This document shows positions 26,135 through 35,458 of a stretch of DNA of 38,789 bases, one piece after another. The DNA lies in assembly GCA_003141415.1 (NCBI GenBank), contig PLLX01000155.1:1-38789 (forward strand), in the 5' to 3' direction. The notes below the pieces were generated by a model. It was not told where the DNA came from. It worked only from the letters and a program-made list of their open reading frames with translations, and did no database searches. Each line of letters begins with the position of its first letter. Within the stretch, counting starts at the first letter, position 1. The position numbers and the translations under genes are program-made. This DNA comes from Bacteroidales bacterium (GTDB lineage: Bacteria; Bacteroidota; Bacteroidia; Bacteroidales; VadinHA17).

Positions 26135-27478
26135 TTGGAACCTGATTATCCACTTTCATACTTAATACTACTTTCAGGTATTGGCGTTAATACTCCTGAT
26201 TTTAAAATAGTTGTTGGCATTTTAGTGATCATAATCCTTCTGATTGGATCAGCTTTGATGTCGGCCTCTGAAGTCGCTTTTTTTTCTTTCAGACCTGAGG
26301 AAATTGAAAATCTTAAATCAAATAAGGATAAAAAATCAAAAGCAGTTCTGAAACTGTACAACAACCCTGAAAAACTGCTGAGCACTGTACTGGTTGCAAA
26401 TAATACGATCAACATAGCAATAGTGCTTCTGGCTGCATTTCTAAGCCTGAGAATGTTTGATTTCAGTTCGGAACCTGTTTTGGGATTCATTATAAATGTT
26501 GTAGTAATAACTTTTCTGCTGCTTTTTTTTGGTGAAGTGATGCCAAAAGTTTACGCTTCAAGAAATCATATCACGATCGCCCTGTTAATGGCGTACCCAT
26601 TAACTGTGCTGGAAAGGCTCTTCAAACCTGTTACAACTTTGCTTATTTTCTCTTCATCATTTGTAAAAAAGAGAACAGGCACCCGACGATCGAACATCAG
26701 TATGATCGACCTGTCTGATGCTCTTGAACTGACATCTGATGACTTTACTGAAGATGAAAAAATACTTAAAGGAATCGTCAATTTCGGGAATATCAATGTC
26801 AGCGCTATAATGTGCTCACGTATTGACGTAACAGCAATTGACATCAAATCGGGATTTGACAAAATAGTTCCCATAATAATCAGTTCGGGATTTTCGAGAA
26901 TTCCCGTCTATTCAGGTTCGTTTGATACTGTTAAAGGAATTCTGTATGCGAAAGATGTTCTTCCATATACAAATAATCCAGGTAATTTTAAATGGCAGAC
27001 TCTACTGAGGCCACCCTATTTCATACCTGAAACAAAAAAAATAAATGATCTTCTTAAGGAGTTTCAAACAAAGAAGATACATATGGCCGTAGTTATTGAT
27101 GAATATGGAGGCACTTCGGGAATAATAACACTTGAAGATATCCTGGAAGAAATTGTCGGAGAAATAACCGATGAAAGCGACGAAGATCAGGTAATGTTCC
27201 GGAAACTGGATGAAAAAACTTATATATTTGAAGCCAAAATCTTACTTAATGATTTCTGTAAGGTGTTCGACATCGAAGAGGATCTTTTCGAAGAGGTCAG
27301 AGGAGAGTCTGAAACACTTGCAGGGCTCATCCTTGAGCTGACAGGAGAAATTCCACAGAAAGATCAGATAATCAAATATGGCGATTTCATTTTCAGGATC
27401 GAATCTGCCGACAGAAGAAGGATAAAGGAGATCCGTGTCGAAATAAATAAGAAAGATGGGGATACCGGGAAGGACTAA
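26135..27478 (+). CDS. gldE: Gliding-motility-associated GldE (DUF21/CNNM-CBS-CorC domain protein)
   Basis: SALMSASEVAFFSFRPEEIENL, VVIDEYGGTSGIITLEDILEEIVGEI; directly between ssb and gldD. TTG start. Confidence 0.85.
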   Translation: MEPDYPLSYLILLSGIGVNTPDFKIVVGILVIIILLIGSALMSASEVAFFSFRPEEIENLKSNKDKKSKAVLKLYNNPEKLLSTVLVANNTINIAIVLLAAFLSLRMFDFSSEPVLGFIINVVVITFLLLFFGEVMPKVYASRNHITIALLMAYPLTVLERLFKPVTTLLIFSSSFVKKRTGTRRSNISMIDLSDALELTSDDFTEDEKILKGIVNFGNINVSAIMCSRIDVTAIDIKSGFDKIVPIIISSGFSRIPVYSGSFDTVKGILYAKDVLPYTNNPGNFKWQTLLRPPYFIPETKKINDLLKEFQTKKIHMAVVIDEYGGTSGIITLEDILEEIVGEITDESDEDQVMFRKLDEKTYIFEAKILLNDFCKVFDIEEDLFEEVRGESETLAGLILELTGEIPQKDQIIKYGDFIFRIESADRRRIKEIRVEINKKDGDTGKD

Positions 27479-28061
27479 AATCTTAATTCTATTTATTTTC
27501 TTAAGTGCTTCTTATGGTTGCAGGCATGTTCCTGTACCAAAACCAAGGGGTCATTTCAGGATAGATCTCCCTGAACATCAATATGTTCAATTCAATGAAC
27601 AGACCAGAAAGAACCTGAATATTCCTTTAATATTTGAATATCCTGCATATGGGCATCTTACTTTTCAGGGAGAGCACGGATCTGACCCGGGATGGTTCAA
27701 TATCGAATTCCCACCTTATAAAGCTAAAATATATCTTACTTATAAAGATGTTAAAAATGATTTAGACAGCCTTCTTGAGCAAAGCTATGATCTTAATGTA
27801 AAATATCATGTAGCAAAGGCTGATGCAATTAAAGAACTGGTATTAAGCAATCGTGAAAATAAAGTTTATGGTATTTTATATGACTTAAAAGGGAATACCG
27901 CATCAGCAGTCGAATTTTATGTTACAGACAGCCTTAGTCATTACCTTAGAGGATCTCTTTATTTTGCTACTGAGCCAAATGCAGATTCATTGGCACCTGT
28001 GATTGATTTTTTCAGAGAGGATATCATACATCTGATAGAAACTCTGAAGTGGAGAAAATAA
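27456..28061 (+). CDS. gldD: Gliding motility lipoprotein GldD
   Basis: SASYGC lipobox; VPKPRGHFRIDLPEHQYVQF, CPAYG-like FEYPAYG, PGWFNIEFPPYKAKIYLTYK. Confidence 0.88.
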   Translation: MGIPGRTKILILFIFLSASYGCRHVPVPKPRGHFRIDLPEHQYVQFNEQTRKNLNIPLIFEYPAYGHLTFQGEHGSDPGWFNIEFPPYKAKIYLTYKDVKNDLDSLLEQSYDLNVKYHVAKADAIKELVLSNRENKVYGILYDLKGNTASAVEFYVTDSLSHYLRGSLYFATEPNADSLAPVIDFFREDIIHLIETLKWRK

Positions 28062-28077
28062 CACCTTATAACTACCA

Positions 28078-28758
28078 ATGGGTTGTATTACAAAACATTA
28101 TCTTAACGAGTTCTCCATCCTGGGGGTGTGGAAAATAGAAGAAGATCTGAACGCTCTTCTGGACCTTGTTTTACTTGATAGTGATGAAAAAAAGAAATAT
28201 AAAGGATTCAGCAGTAATTCACGGAAGCTTGAATTCCTGAGTGTCAGGGCATTACTTTCTGAGCTGATCGGAAGGGATGCAAAGATCGTTTATAATAAGA
28301 ATAATAAACCATTCCTTAATGATGGATCGAGGTTTATCAGTATTTCCCACTCTCATAAACTTACAGCCATCCTTCTAAGCACAAATGAGAAGGTTGGAAT
28401 AGACCTGGAGTATATGAGTACAAACATAGCAGCCTTCGCATTTAAATTCATTAACAGGAAGGAAAAAGTTACAAAAGAACTGGAAGAGCGCAGATATCAC
28501 CTTTATATTCATTGGTGTGCAAAAGAAGCCCTTTATAAAATCTGCGACAAAGAGGGAATAAGCATAAGGAACAATATCACAATTGATCCTTTTGAAGTCG
28601 GTGAATCGGGAGAGATAAAGGGACATGTTCGAACCAATAAAATAAATGAGTCATTTGATCTGTACTATTCAAAGTACGATAATTATGCCATAGTATGGAC
28701 TAAAAAAAACTATGAAACCCTTCAGGAAGAACCAAACCAAACCGAAAAGAAAAAATAA
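28078..28758 (+). CDS. 4'-phosphopantetheinyl transferase superfamily protein
   Basis: FISISHSHKL, VGIDLEYM, WCAKEALYKI. Confidence 0.88.
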   Translation: MGCITKHYLNEFSILGVWKIEEDLNALLDLVLLDSDEKKKYKGFSSNSRKLEFLSVRALLSELIGRDAKIVYNKNNKPFLNDGSRFISISHSHKLTAILLSTNEKVGIDLEYMSTNIAAFAFKFINRKEKVTKELEERRYHLYIHWCAKEALYKICDKEGISIRNNITIDPFEVGESGEIKGHVRTNKINESFDLYYSKYDNYAIVWTKKNYETLQEEPNQTEKKK

Positions 28759-28891
28759 ATCACCTGCCAGATATGTTTTTCCATTTTGTATTAGGTACTT
28801 CCTGATTTCGGTAATGGACTTTCCAATTTTAATTATGAAGAATAAGAGTGTATCAGGCAGCAATAAGACCGTAGCTTAAAAATATTGAGAA

Positions 28892-29611
28892 ATGAAAACC
28901 TATAATTTCCCTCGTAAAAAGAGCATTGCTCTTCTTCTTGACCCTGACAAGGCGAAAGGAGATTCGCTTCAAAACATCCTCATAATAGCAAATGAGAGCA
29001 AGACTGACTATATATTTGCAGGCGGTAGTCTTACATTTACCAGTATTGACAATCTGATAATCGAAATCAGAAAACTTTGTTCAATTCCTGTAATTCTTTT
29101 CCCGGGCAACCTTCTTCAGCTTACTCTTAACGCAGATATGATCTTGCTTCTATCACTTATTTCAGGTCGCAATCCGGAATTACTCATTGGTAATCACGTA
29201 ATTGCAGCGCCTCACCTGAAAGATATCAGGGAGAAACTTGTTTCGGTCGGATACATACTTATAAGTTGCGGGGAAAAAACATCTGTTGAATATATCAGTC
29301 AGACTGAAGCAATTCCATGCGATAAACCCGAAATTGCTATAGCGACTGCGATAGCCGGGGAAATGCTGGGTCTGCAGATGATCTATCTTGAGGCAGGTAG
29401 TGGTGCAACAAAACCTGTACCGGTGAATCTTGTAAAAGCAGTCAGACAAAATGTTTCAATTCCATTAGCTGTTGGTGGCGGGATAAAAAACAAGGAAGCG
29501 GTTGAAGCTATTTTTAATGCTGGCGCTGATCTGATTATTTTAGGTAATGCCTGTGAAAAAAATCCTGAGTTACTTATTGAGGCTTGCAGGATAAGGAATA
29601 AATTTATCTGA
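28892..29611 (+). CDS. Geranylgeranylglyceryl/heptaprenylglyceryl phosphate synthase (PcrB-like)
   Basis: ALLLDPDKA, IFAGGSLTF, PVILFPGN, MIYLEAGSGATKPV, PLAVGGGIKNKEAVEAIFNAGADLIILGNACEKNPELL. Confidence 0.92.
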   Translation: MKTYNFPRKKSIALLLDPDKAKGDSLQNILIIANESKTDYIFAGGSLTFTSIDNLIIEIRKLCSIPVILFPGNLLQLTLNADMILLLSLISGRNPELLIGNHVIAAPHLKDIREKLVSVGYILISCGEKTSVEYISQTEAIPCDKPEIAIATAIAGEMLGLQMIYLEAGSGATKPVPVNLVKAVRQNVSIPLAVGGGIKNKEAVEAIFNAGADLIILGNACEKNPELLIEACRIRNKFI

Positions 29612-31253
29612 ACAACTCAAACATCGGCTCCCCGGTACAGGCATTTGGATACGGGACTTTACAAAGTGTCGATAATGTGGCAGCTATATCAGTCATATTA
29701 ACCTGTCGGGTTACTGTTGCCCTGTTCACTATCCATCCATACCAGATCAATGGTACATGTGAATCATACTCATAGGGTGAATTATAATTCGTCACATAGT
29801 CAGATTCTTTCTCAACCCAACCCGGGTTTAAGATAACAATAACATCTCCTGATCTCTGTGGGCTGAAATTATTTATGATCCTTTTAAGATTACCATTTCC
29901 GAAGTCGTTTGCCTCAAAGGCAGAATAGGGATAAGCAGCCTCTACACCTGTAAACTGAACAAGAAAACGGGCAACTTTCTTTTGTACATCATCGAGTGAA
30001 AGTCTTGCATCTTCAATCAGAGTCCTGTTCAGAAAGACCTGTCTTTCAGAATAACCTTTTACCCAGTCTCCCTCTCCATAAACTGCATTAAGATAGGTTC
30101 TCAGCAACTGTAAAGCCTGATTCTGCTGAAAATATCCTGAAGGGATCCGGTTCTTTTGCAGAACTGCCGGAATCTCCGATATTCCATGAGCTGCAGTAAA
30201 GTAGATCAGAACATTCTTCTTGCCGATACTATCATTCAAAAATGTAAGAAGATTCTTAATATCATCATCAAGTCGCAATATAGCATCCCCCATCTCCACT
30301 GATGAAGGTCCGAACCTGCGACCTATATAGTCGGTTGCAGAATAGCAGATTGAAAGATAATCTGTTACATTATCTTTACCCAAATGTTCATTTTGTATAA
30401 GCCTGATAGCAAAGTTTGTGGTAAGAGAATTACCGAAGGGTGTCTCTCTCAATAATGAATAATCATTTTTAGAACCAGATGTGTTCTTAGATCTTATTTT
30501 TTTAAGATCATACGGAAAATAATTTATACTATTGAACCCGGCTTCGAAACTGTTAGAATCAGGCAGGCAATCAACATAATCCTTTGCAGGTTTTAAGAGG
30601 TTCCAGGTAGAGTTCAGGTATGTATCTGAAAACTTCATGGCATTAAAATCATTTACCCAAACAGGAAGAGCATCAATATAATATGAACTTGACATCCAGG
30701 TTCCTGTGTTATTATCAAACCAATAAGCTGCATTTGCTGCATGGCCCGCGGAAAAAATTGCTGAACTCTCTTTTAAACCGACTCCAAATACTTTAGCCTT
30801 CTTGTTTGTTGACATTTCAAGTTCATCAGAAAATGTTGAAACCAGCAGGTTTGCCGGCGAGTGTAACCCTGACTCAAAACTTCCTCCTACTGAATTGACA
30901 CTGACATCTTTAGTACAATTTATAAGTTCATTCTTAAGCGGAACATACCAGTCATTTGAAGTTATTCCATGAGACGAGGGCTCAGCTCCTGTTGCAATTG
31001 TTGCATGGCCAGGTGCGGATTGAGTGAGCAAATATTCATATGATGCATTTTTAAAGTATGTTCCCTCATTAATAAGTCTTTTTATACCATTTTCACCTAA
31101 CCTGTCATGGAACTTTTCAAGCTGATCGAAATTCAGCTCCTCTACCACTATTCCTATAACAAGTCTGGGTTTATCAGGAGGAAGATACGCTCCCTGACCA
31201 GATAATTTTATAAAAACCAAAATCAAAAAAATTATTGTTGTATATCTTTTCAT
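29604..31253 (-). CDS. Alkaline phosphatase/phosphodiesterase superfamily protein (PafA-like), secreted
   Basis: Signal peptide; LVIGIVVEELNFDQLEKF, SAPGHATIATGAEPSSHGITSNDWY, AAHGISEIP, VPLIWYG, MTDIAATLSTL. Confidence 0.85.
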   Translation of the reverse strand: MKRYTTIIFLILVFIKLSGQGAYLPPDKPRLVIGIVVEELNFDQLEKFHDRLGENGIKRLINEGTYFKNASYEYLLTQSAPGHATIATGAEPSSHGITSNDWYVPLKNELINCTKDVSVNSVGGSFESGLHSPANLLVSTFSDELEMSTNKKAKVFGVGLKESSAIFSAGHAANAAYWFDNNTGTWMSSSYYIDALPVWVNDFNAMKFSDTYLNSTWNLLKPAKDYVDCLPDSNSFEAGFNSINYFPYDLKKIRSKNTSGSKNDYSLLRETPFGNSLTTNFAIRLIQNEHLGKDNVTDYLSICYSATDYIGRRFGPSSVEMGDAILRLDDDIKNLLTFLNDSIGKKNVLIYFTAAHGISEIPAVLQKNRIPSGYFQQNQALQLLRTYLNAVYGEGDWVKGYSERQVFLNRTLIEDARLSLDDVQKKVARFLVQFTGVEAAYPYSAFEANDFGNGNLKRIINNFSPQRSGDVIVILNPGWVEKESDYVTNYNSPYEYDSHVPLIWYGWIVNRATVTRQVNMTDIAATLSTLCKVPYPNACTGEPMFELFR

Positions 31254-31337
31254 AATTTTCTACTGATTCTTAATGTTTTATAAACAGATGGACCAAAGCT
31301 TGAATAGAACGGGTCCTCATTATATCCAAGTAAGGTG

Positions 31338-31368
31338 CAAAAGTACTTGAATTAATAACAGAAGCAAA
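31338..31368 (-). promoter_or_regulatory. Bacteroidetes-type promoter (TTTG-19nt-TACTTTTG) for the alkaline phosphatase family gene
   Basis: Plus-strand CAAAAGTA 31338-31345, 19 nt, CAAA 31365-31368. Confidence 0.65.
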
Positions 31369-31377
31369 TGATGAGGA

Positions 31378-33084
31378 TTATTTAATAACCACGAACCTTC
31401 CATTGAAAGTGGTTCCTGAAAGTGTGTCTGTAAAAACAACGGTGTATGTTCCTGAAGATAATGATTTTACATCAATTAATAGCGGAATCCCCTGAATAAC
31501 TTCAGTATTGTAATCTGACACCAGCATACCTGCCTGATTTATAATCCTGAGATTCATTCGACCAGCAATTTTATCGGGTAGCATTGCATTAATATTGTCT
31601 GTCGCCGGGTTGGGATAGAGGAGTAAGTGATTTGTCGAATTTGTTGGCTCAATACCATTCGAAATCAACGACATTTCAACAATTAAATCAGTCTTTTGTC
31701 CGGAAACCACAATTGTGTTAATAGTTGTATCATGGTAGCCGGCAGAAGAAAAAGTCAGGTTCCATGAACCGGGAGACAGGAATCTTACAAAACTCCCGGT
31801 AAGAGTATCGGAATAAACCTGAGAACTGTCTTTGTCATGACCCGAAATAAAAACTTTTGCCGGTACCGGGGCATGAGAATTAATATCGCGGACGATTCCA
31901 TGAATGCCATATAAAGCATTTTCGAGGTAACCAAGTAACGAGTGCCAGTTATTCTGCCACAGAAGAGTTAATTGGGCTGCCGGAGTAATATACTGATCAT
32001 CAATCTCAATAGTCACTTCCCTACCATGCAGCTCCCATGTTATAAAATCCTGTCTCCCTCCATAAACTATATACCAGACAGCACCACGTGTGACCCCGTT
32101 ATCGAGAAAATTCATATACGCCGGTCCTGCATAGACATGTGCCGTATCTGCAAAAGAACGGCTGATGAAATTGAACCAGGAATCATCTGCATGTAAAATT
32201 GAGAGCCACCTGTCCCACGGATAATTAACAACCTCTGATCCTGAATGGAAATTTGCGGAGATAGCGAATTTGTGCTTCCTCATGAATTTAATCATATCAA
32301 GAGTTTCCTTCTGTTTCACAGTATTTGGAGTAATGGGATCGGGAAAATTCCGGTTAAGATCGTAACCATTTGCATTATAACGAGTGGGGGAACTAATTGT
32401 ATTTCCTGTTCCGTATGTCCCATCGGGGTTTGCTAGAGGGTTTATCCAGATCTCAAGATTATCAACGAGGTTTTTCACCCTGTTATCAACAGCGTAATTT
32501 TTAAGCAGATAATCGGCTAAATGAAGCATCAGGACAAAGCCGCCTGTTTCGTCACCGTGCATCGTTGATGAATAAAAAACCGAAGGTTTAACCTCTTCAT
32601 TGTCAGAGATTTTGAGCGCAAGAACCAATTTGCCGTCCACACTTGTTCCAATCGTATCGAGACGGCACAAGGAAGGGTAAAGTTTTGAAAAACTTTGCAT
32701 TATGGAATCATACTGAGTGTATGTTGGATATGTATCCCAATCCATAGCCTGGTTTACATTATCTGCTGAGATAATAACCCTGGCGGCAACCCTTTCTACA
32801 ATCTTATAATCATACTTTTGCAGGATAAACCATTCAACAGTCAGCCGTGACAAACTAACATGTACAACTTTATCTTTCACCGATAAGATTGAAACATTAG
32901 TTGTAAGTAATTCAACAGAATTTTTATCGGTATAGGGAAGTGTAACCTCTGCTTGTCCATACTCACTGATGATCTGACGGAGTCTGTCATCAGGGCTTAT
33001 TATCTGTGAAATGCACCTAAGTGCTGATAAAACAGATATAAAAATAATTATAAGGAACCGCCTTGTCATAAGGACTTTATACAT
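31378..33084 (-). CDS. Secreted M14 zinc carboxypeptidase with CarbopepD-reg-like domain and T9SS C-terminal sorting domain
   Basis: STMHGDETGG, WINPLANPDGTYG, YDLNRNFPDP; ALYGIHGIVRDINSHAPVPAKV; C-terminal LLLYPNPATDNINAML...LSSGTYTVVF...FVVIK. Confidence 0.9.
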   Translation of the reverse strand: MYKVLMTRRFLIIIFISVLSALRCISQIISPDDRLRQIISEYGQAEVTLPYTDKNSVELLTTNVSILSVKDKVVHVSLSRLTVEWFILQKYDYKIVERVAARVIISADNVNQAMDWDTYPTYTQYDSIMQSFSKLYPSLCRLDTIGTSVDGKLVLALKISDNEEVKPSVFYSSTMHGDETGGFVLMLHLADYLLKNYAVDNRVKNLVDNLEIWINPLANPDGTYGTGNTISSPTRYNANGYDLNRNFPDPITPNTVKQKETLDMIKFMRKHKFAISANFHSGSEVVNYPWDRWLSILHADDSWFNFISRSFADTAHVYAGPAYMNFLDNGVTRGAVWYIVYGGRQDFITWELHGREVTIEIDDQYITPAAQLTLLWQNNWHSLLGYLENALYGIHGIVRDINSHAPVPAKVFISGHDKDSSQVYSDTLTGSFVRFLSPGSWNLTFSSAGYHDTTINTIVVSGQKTDLIVEMSLISNGIEPTNSTNHLLLYPNPATDNINAMLPDKIAGRMNLRIINQAGMLVSDYNTEVIQGIPLLIDVKSLSSGTYTVVFTDTLSGTTFNGRFVVIK

Positions 33085-34174
33085 TAAACCTTATATGCAA
33101 GATATCACCGTCTTCTACTATATAATTCTTGCCTTCTATATAAAATTTCCCTGCTTCTTTGCAGGCATGCTCTGATCCGAGTGAAATAAAGTCGTGATAT
33201 CTCATAACTTCAGCTCTGATAAATCCTCTTTCAAGGTCGCTATGAATGACGCCAGCTGCTTTAGGAGCCGTCATACCGGCTTTAATCGTCCATGCCCTGA
33301 TCTCCATAGGTCCAACTGTAAAAAAGGTCTGAAGATTCAACATCTTGTATGCTGCTCTGACCAGCTTATCCACACCGGGTTCAGCCAGCCCTGCATCTTT
33401 AAGAAATGCCAGACGGTCTTCATTGTTTTCGAGTTCTGCAATTTCTGCTTCAGTTGCACCAGCTATTACCAGAATCTCAGCATCCCGGCCTTTAAAAAAC
33501 TCCCTGACTTTTTCTACATACTTATTACCTGAAATGGCAGACTTTTCATCAACATTACATACGTACATTACAGGTTTCATAGTAAGAAGAAAGAGATCAT
33601 CAACATGTTTTTTGTCTTCTTCCTTCACTTCAAGGGTTCTTGCATTTTTAAATTCTTCAAAATGCTCACGGTAAAGATGAAGGATCTCCATTCCGTGTTT
33701 TGCATTTTTGTCCCCAGCTTTTGCTGCTCGTCCCAGACGTTCAATTTTTTTTTCAACCGACTCCAGATCCTTTACCTGCAACTCAAGGTCAATAGTTTCA
33801 AGGTCACGTACCGGGTCAATAGAGCCGTCTATATGTGGAAGGGCTTCATTATCAAAGCATCGAAGAACATGAATTAATGCATCGGTGTTTCTTATATCGC
33901 CAAGGAATTTATTACCCACTCCTTCTCCTTTATTTGAACCTTTGGCTAACCCCGGTATATCGACGATTTCTACTGTAGTGTGAACGATCCTGTCAGTAAC
34001 CTGATGTTTTTCAAGCTCATAAAGCCTGGGGTCGGGAACCTGAACGACTCCCATATTTGACTTAGTTGCGCTGAATGCAAAGGCATTTGTTTCTCCTTTG
34101 GTATTGGATATGCAATTGAAAATCGTTGTTTTTCCAACATTAGTTATCCCTATAATTCCACATTGAAGAGCCAT
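33077..34174 (-). CDS. ychF: Redox-regulated ATPase YchF (Obg family)
   Basis: CGIIGITNVGKTTIFNCIS, VEIVDIPGLAKGSNKGEGVGNKFLGDIRNTDALIHVLRCF, ERGFIRAEVMRYHDFI, YIVEDGDILHIRFNV. Confidence 0.95.
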   Translation of the reverse strand: MALQCGIIGITNVGKTTIFNCISNTKGETNAFAFSATKSNMGVVQVPDPRLYELEKHQVTDRIVHTTVEIVDIPGLAKGSNKGEGVGNKFLGDIRNTDALIHVLRCFDNEALPHIDGSIDPVRDLETIDLELQVKDLESVEKKIERLGRAAKAGDKNAKHGMEILHLYREHFEEFKNARTLEVKEEDKKHVDDLFLLTMKPVMYVCNVDEKSAISGNKYVEKVREFFKGRDAEILVIAGATEAEIAELENNEDRLAFLKDAGLAEPGVDKLVRAAYKMLNLQTFFTVGPMEIRAWTIKAGMTAPKAAGVIHSDLERGFIRAEVMRYHDFISLGSEHACKEAGKFYIEGKNYIVEDGDILHIRFNV

Positions 34175-34201
34175 CAGTAGTCCAGATTAATTGATTTGCA
34201 G

Positions 34202-34232
34202 CAAATTTATCATAATTCCGGGGATAATTCAA
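34202..34232 (-). promoter_or_regulatory. Putative promoter for ychF (TTG-20nt-TAAATTTG)
   Basis: Plus-strand CAAATTTA 34202-34209 with CAA at 34230-34232. Confidence 0.45.
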
Positions 34233-34441
34233 TCTTTACAGCTTTTACATACCTGGTCAGGGACTAGAGTTTAAAGTGCCGGAGTGCCTGGATTCCTTAG
34301 AGATAATATAATATCTTCAACTTTTCAACCTTTTTAACCTTTTCAGCTTCAATTACTCCAAACACCAGCTCACTTTAAGTACTTATTTGTTCCTATCTTT
34401 AAACCTTTTAACGTTCTTTCCATCTAAGAAGAAAATCAGTA

Positions 34442-34993
34442 TTGAAATTGAATATCATTAGGCCAGACGATAACATTTCAGAATTACTTAAAACAGATCT
34501 GAATAAAGGTTTCCGGCTTTTAGTTGAGACGTACAGCCAGAAACTCTATTGGCATATCCGCAGGCTGGTAATCCTTCATGAAGATGCTGATGATGCGCTT
34601 CAGAACACTTTTATCAATGTTTGGAAAAGCATCGGGAATTTCAGAAATGAAAGTTCACTTTATACATGGCTATATACAATTGCAACAAATGAAGCGCTTG
34701 CATTAATTAATAAAAGAAAAAGGAATGCTGCTGTTTCAATCGATGATTTAGGAAGCTATTTCGCCAATTCCCGGGAAGGCAGTACCTGGTTTGATGGTGA
34801 TGAAGCACAATTGAAGCTCCAAAATGCAATATTGAAACTTCCTGAAAAACAGCGTATTGTTTTTAATCTGAAATATTTTGACGAAATGACTTATGAGGAG
34901 ATGAGCAAAGTATTGAAGACATCAGAAGGTGCACTGAAAGCATCTTATCACCATGCAGTAAAGAAAATTGAAAAAATAATAGTCAATGATTAA
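34442..34993 (+). CDS. ECF RNA polymerase sigma factor
   Basis: LVILHEDADDALQNTFINVWKSIGNFRNESSLYTWLYTIATNEALALINKRKR; YFDEMTYEEMSKVLKTSEGALKASYHHAVKKIEK. Confidence 0.9.
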   Translation: MKLNIIRPDDNISELLKTDLNKGFRLLVETYSQKLYWHIRRLVILHEDADDALQNTFINVWKSIGNFRNESSLYTWLYTIATNEALALINKRKRNAAVSIDDLGSYFANSREGSTWFDGDEAQLKLQNAILKLPEKQRIVFNLKYFDEMTYEEMSKVLKTSEGALKASYHHAVKKIEKIIVND

Positions 34994-35025
34994 ACTTTCC
35001 TGATTCTTAACTATCTAATGAAATA

Positions 35026-35448
35026 ATGAAAAAGTTAAATGACATACCGGGAAAAAATCCTTTTAAAGTACCCGACAACTACTTTGAAGAGGTAAACAGA
35101 AAAATAATTTCTGTCACATCGGGTATTGACCAGAAAGTCCGAAAGGTCAGCGTGTATAACCGATTCAGAACCAATCTTCTTATAGCAGCTTCTGTTGCAG
35201 GCTTAATTCTTATCAGTTATACCGCAATAAAGCTGTTAACTCCTGACAAAAGAAATTCACAGGTTTCAGAAGTACTGCAAGAGATAAACCCTGATTTATA
35301 CATAAATGATATTGACATTTCATCACTTGAAGAAGATGTATCATCTCTTGTTCTTTCGGATGAAGTACCAGATGTCAGCAAAAAAGATATAATTGATTAT
35401 CTTTTACTTAATAATGTTGAATTAAATGATATTTATGAACAACTATAA
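35026..35448 (+). CDS. Single-TM protein, putative anti-sigma factor
   Basis: Downstream of the sigma gene; KNPFKVPDNYFEEVNRKI, TM NLLIAASVAGLILISYTAIKLL. Confidence 0.6.
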   Translation: MKKLNDIPGKNPFKVPDNYFEEVNRKIISVTSGIDQKVRKVSVYNRFRTNLLIAASVAGLILISYTAIKLLTPDKRNSQVSEVLQEINPDLYINDIDISSLEEDVSSLVLSDEVPDVSKKDIIDYLLLNNVELNDIYEQL

Positions 35449-35458
35449 GTTCGAAGCT

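Noticed and set aside
28768-28855. CCTGCCAGAT...ATCAGGCAG partial inverted repeat upstream of the PcrB-like gene
   Set aside because: Long loop and mismatches; no supporting copies.
33194-33877. Plus-strand ORFs antisense to ychF
   Set aside because: Shadow ORFs over a highly conserved GTPase/ATPase gene.
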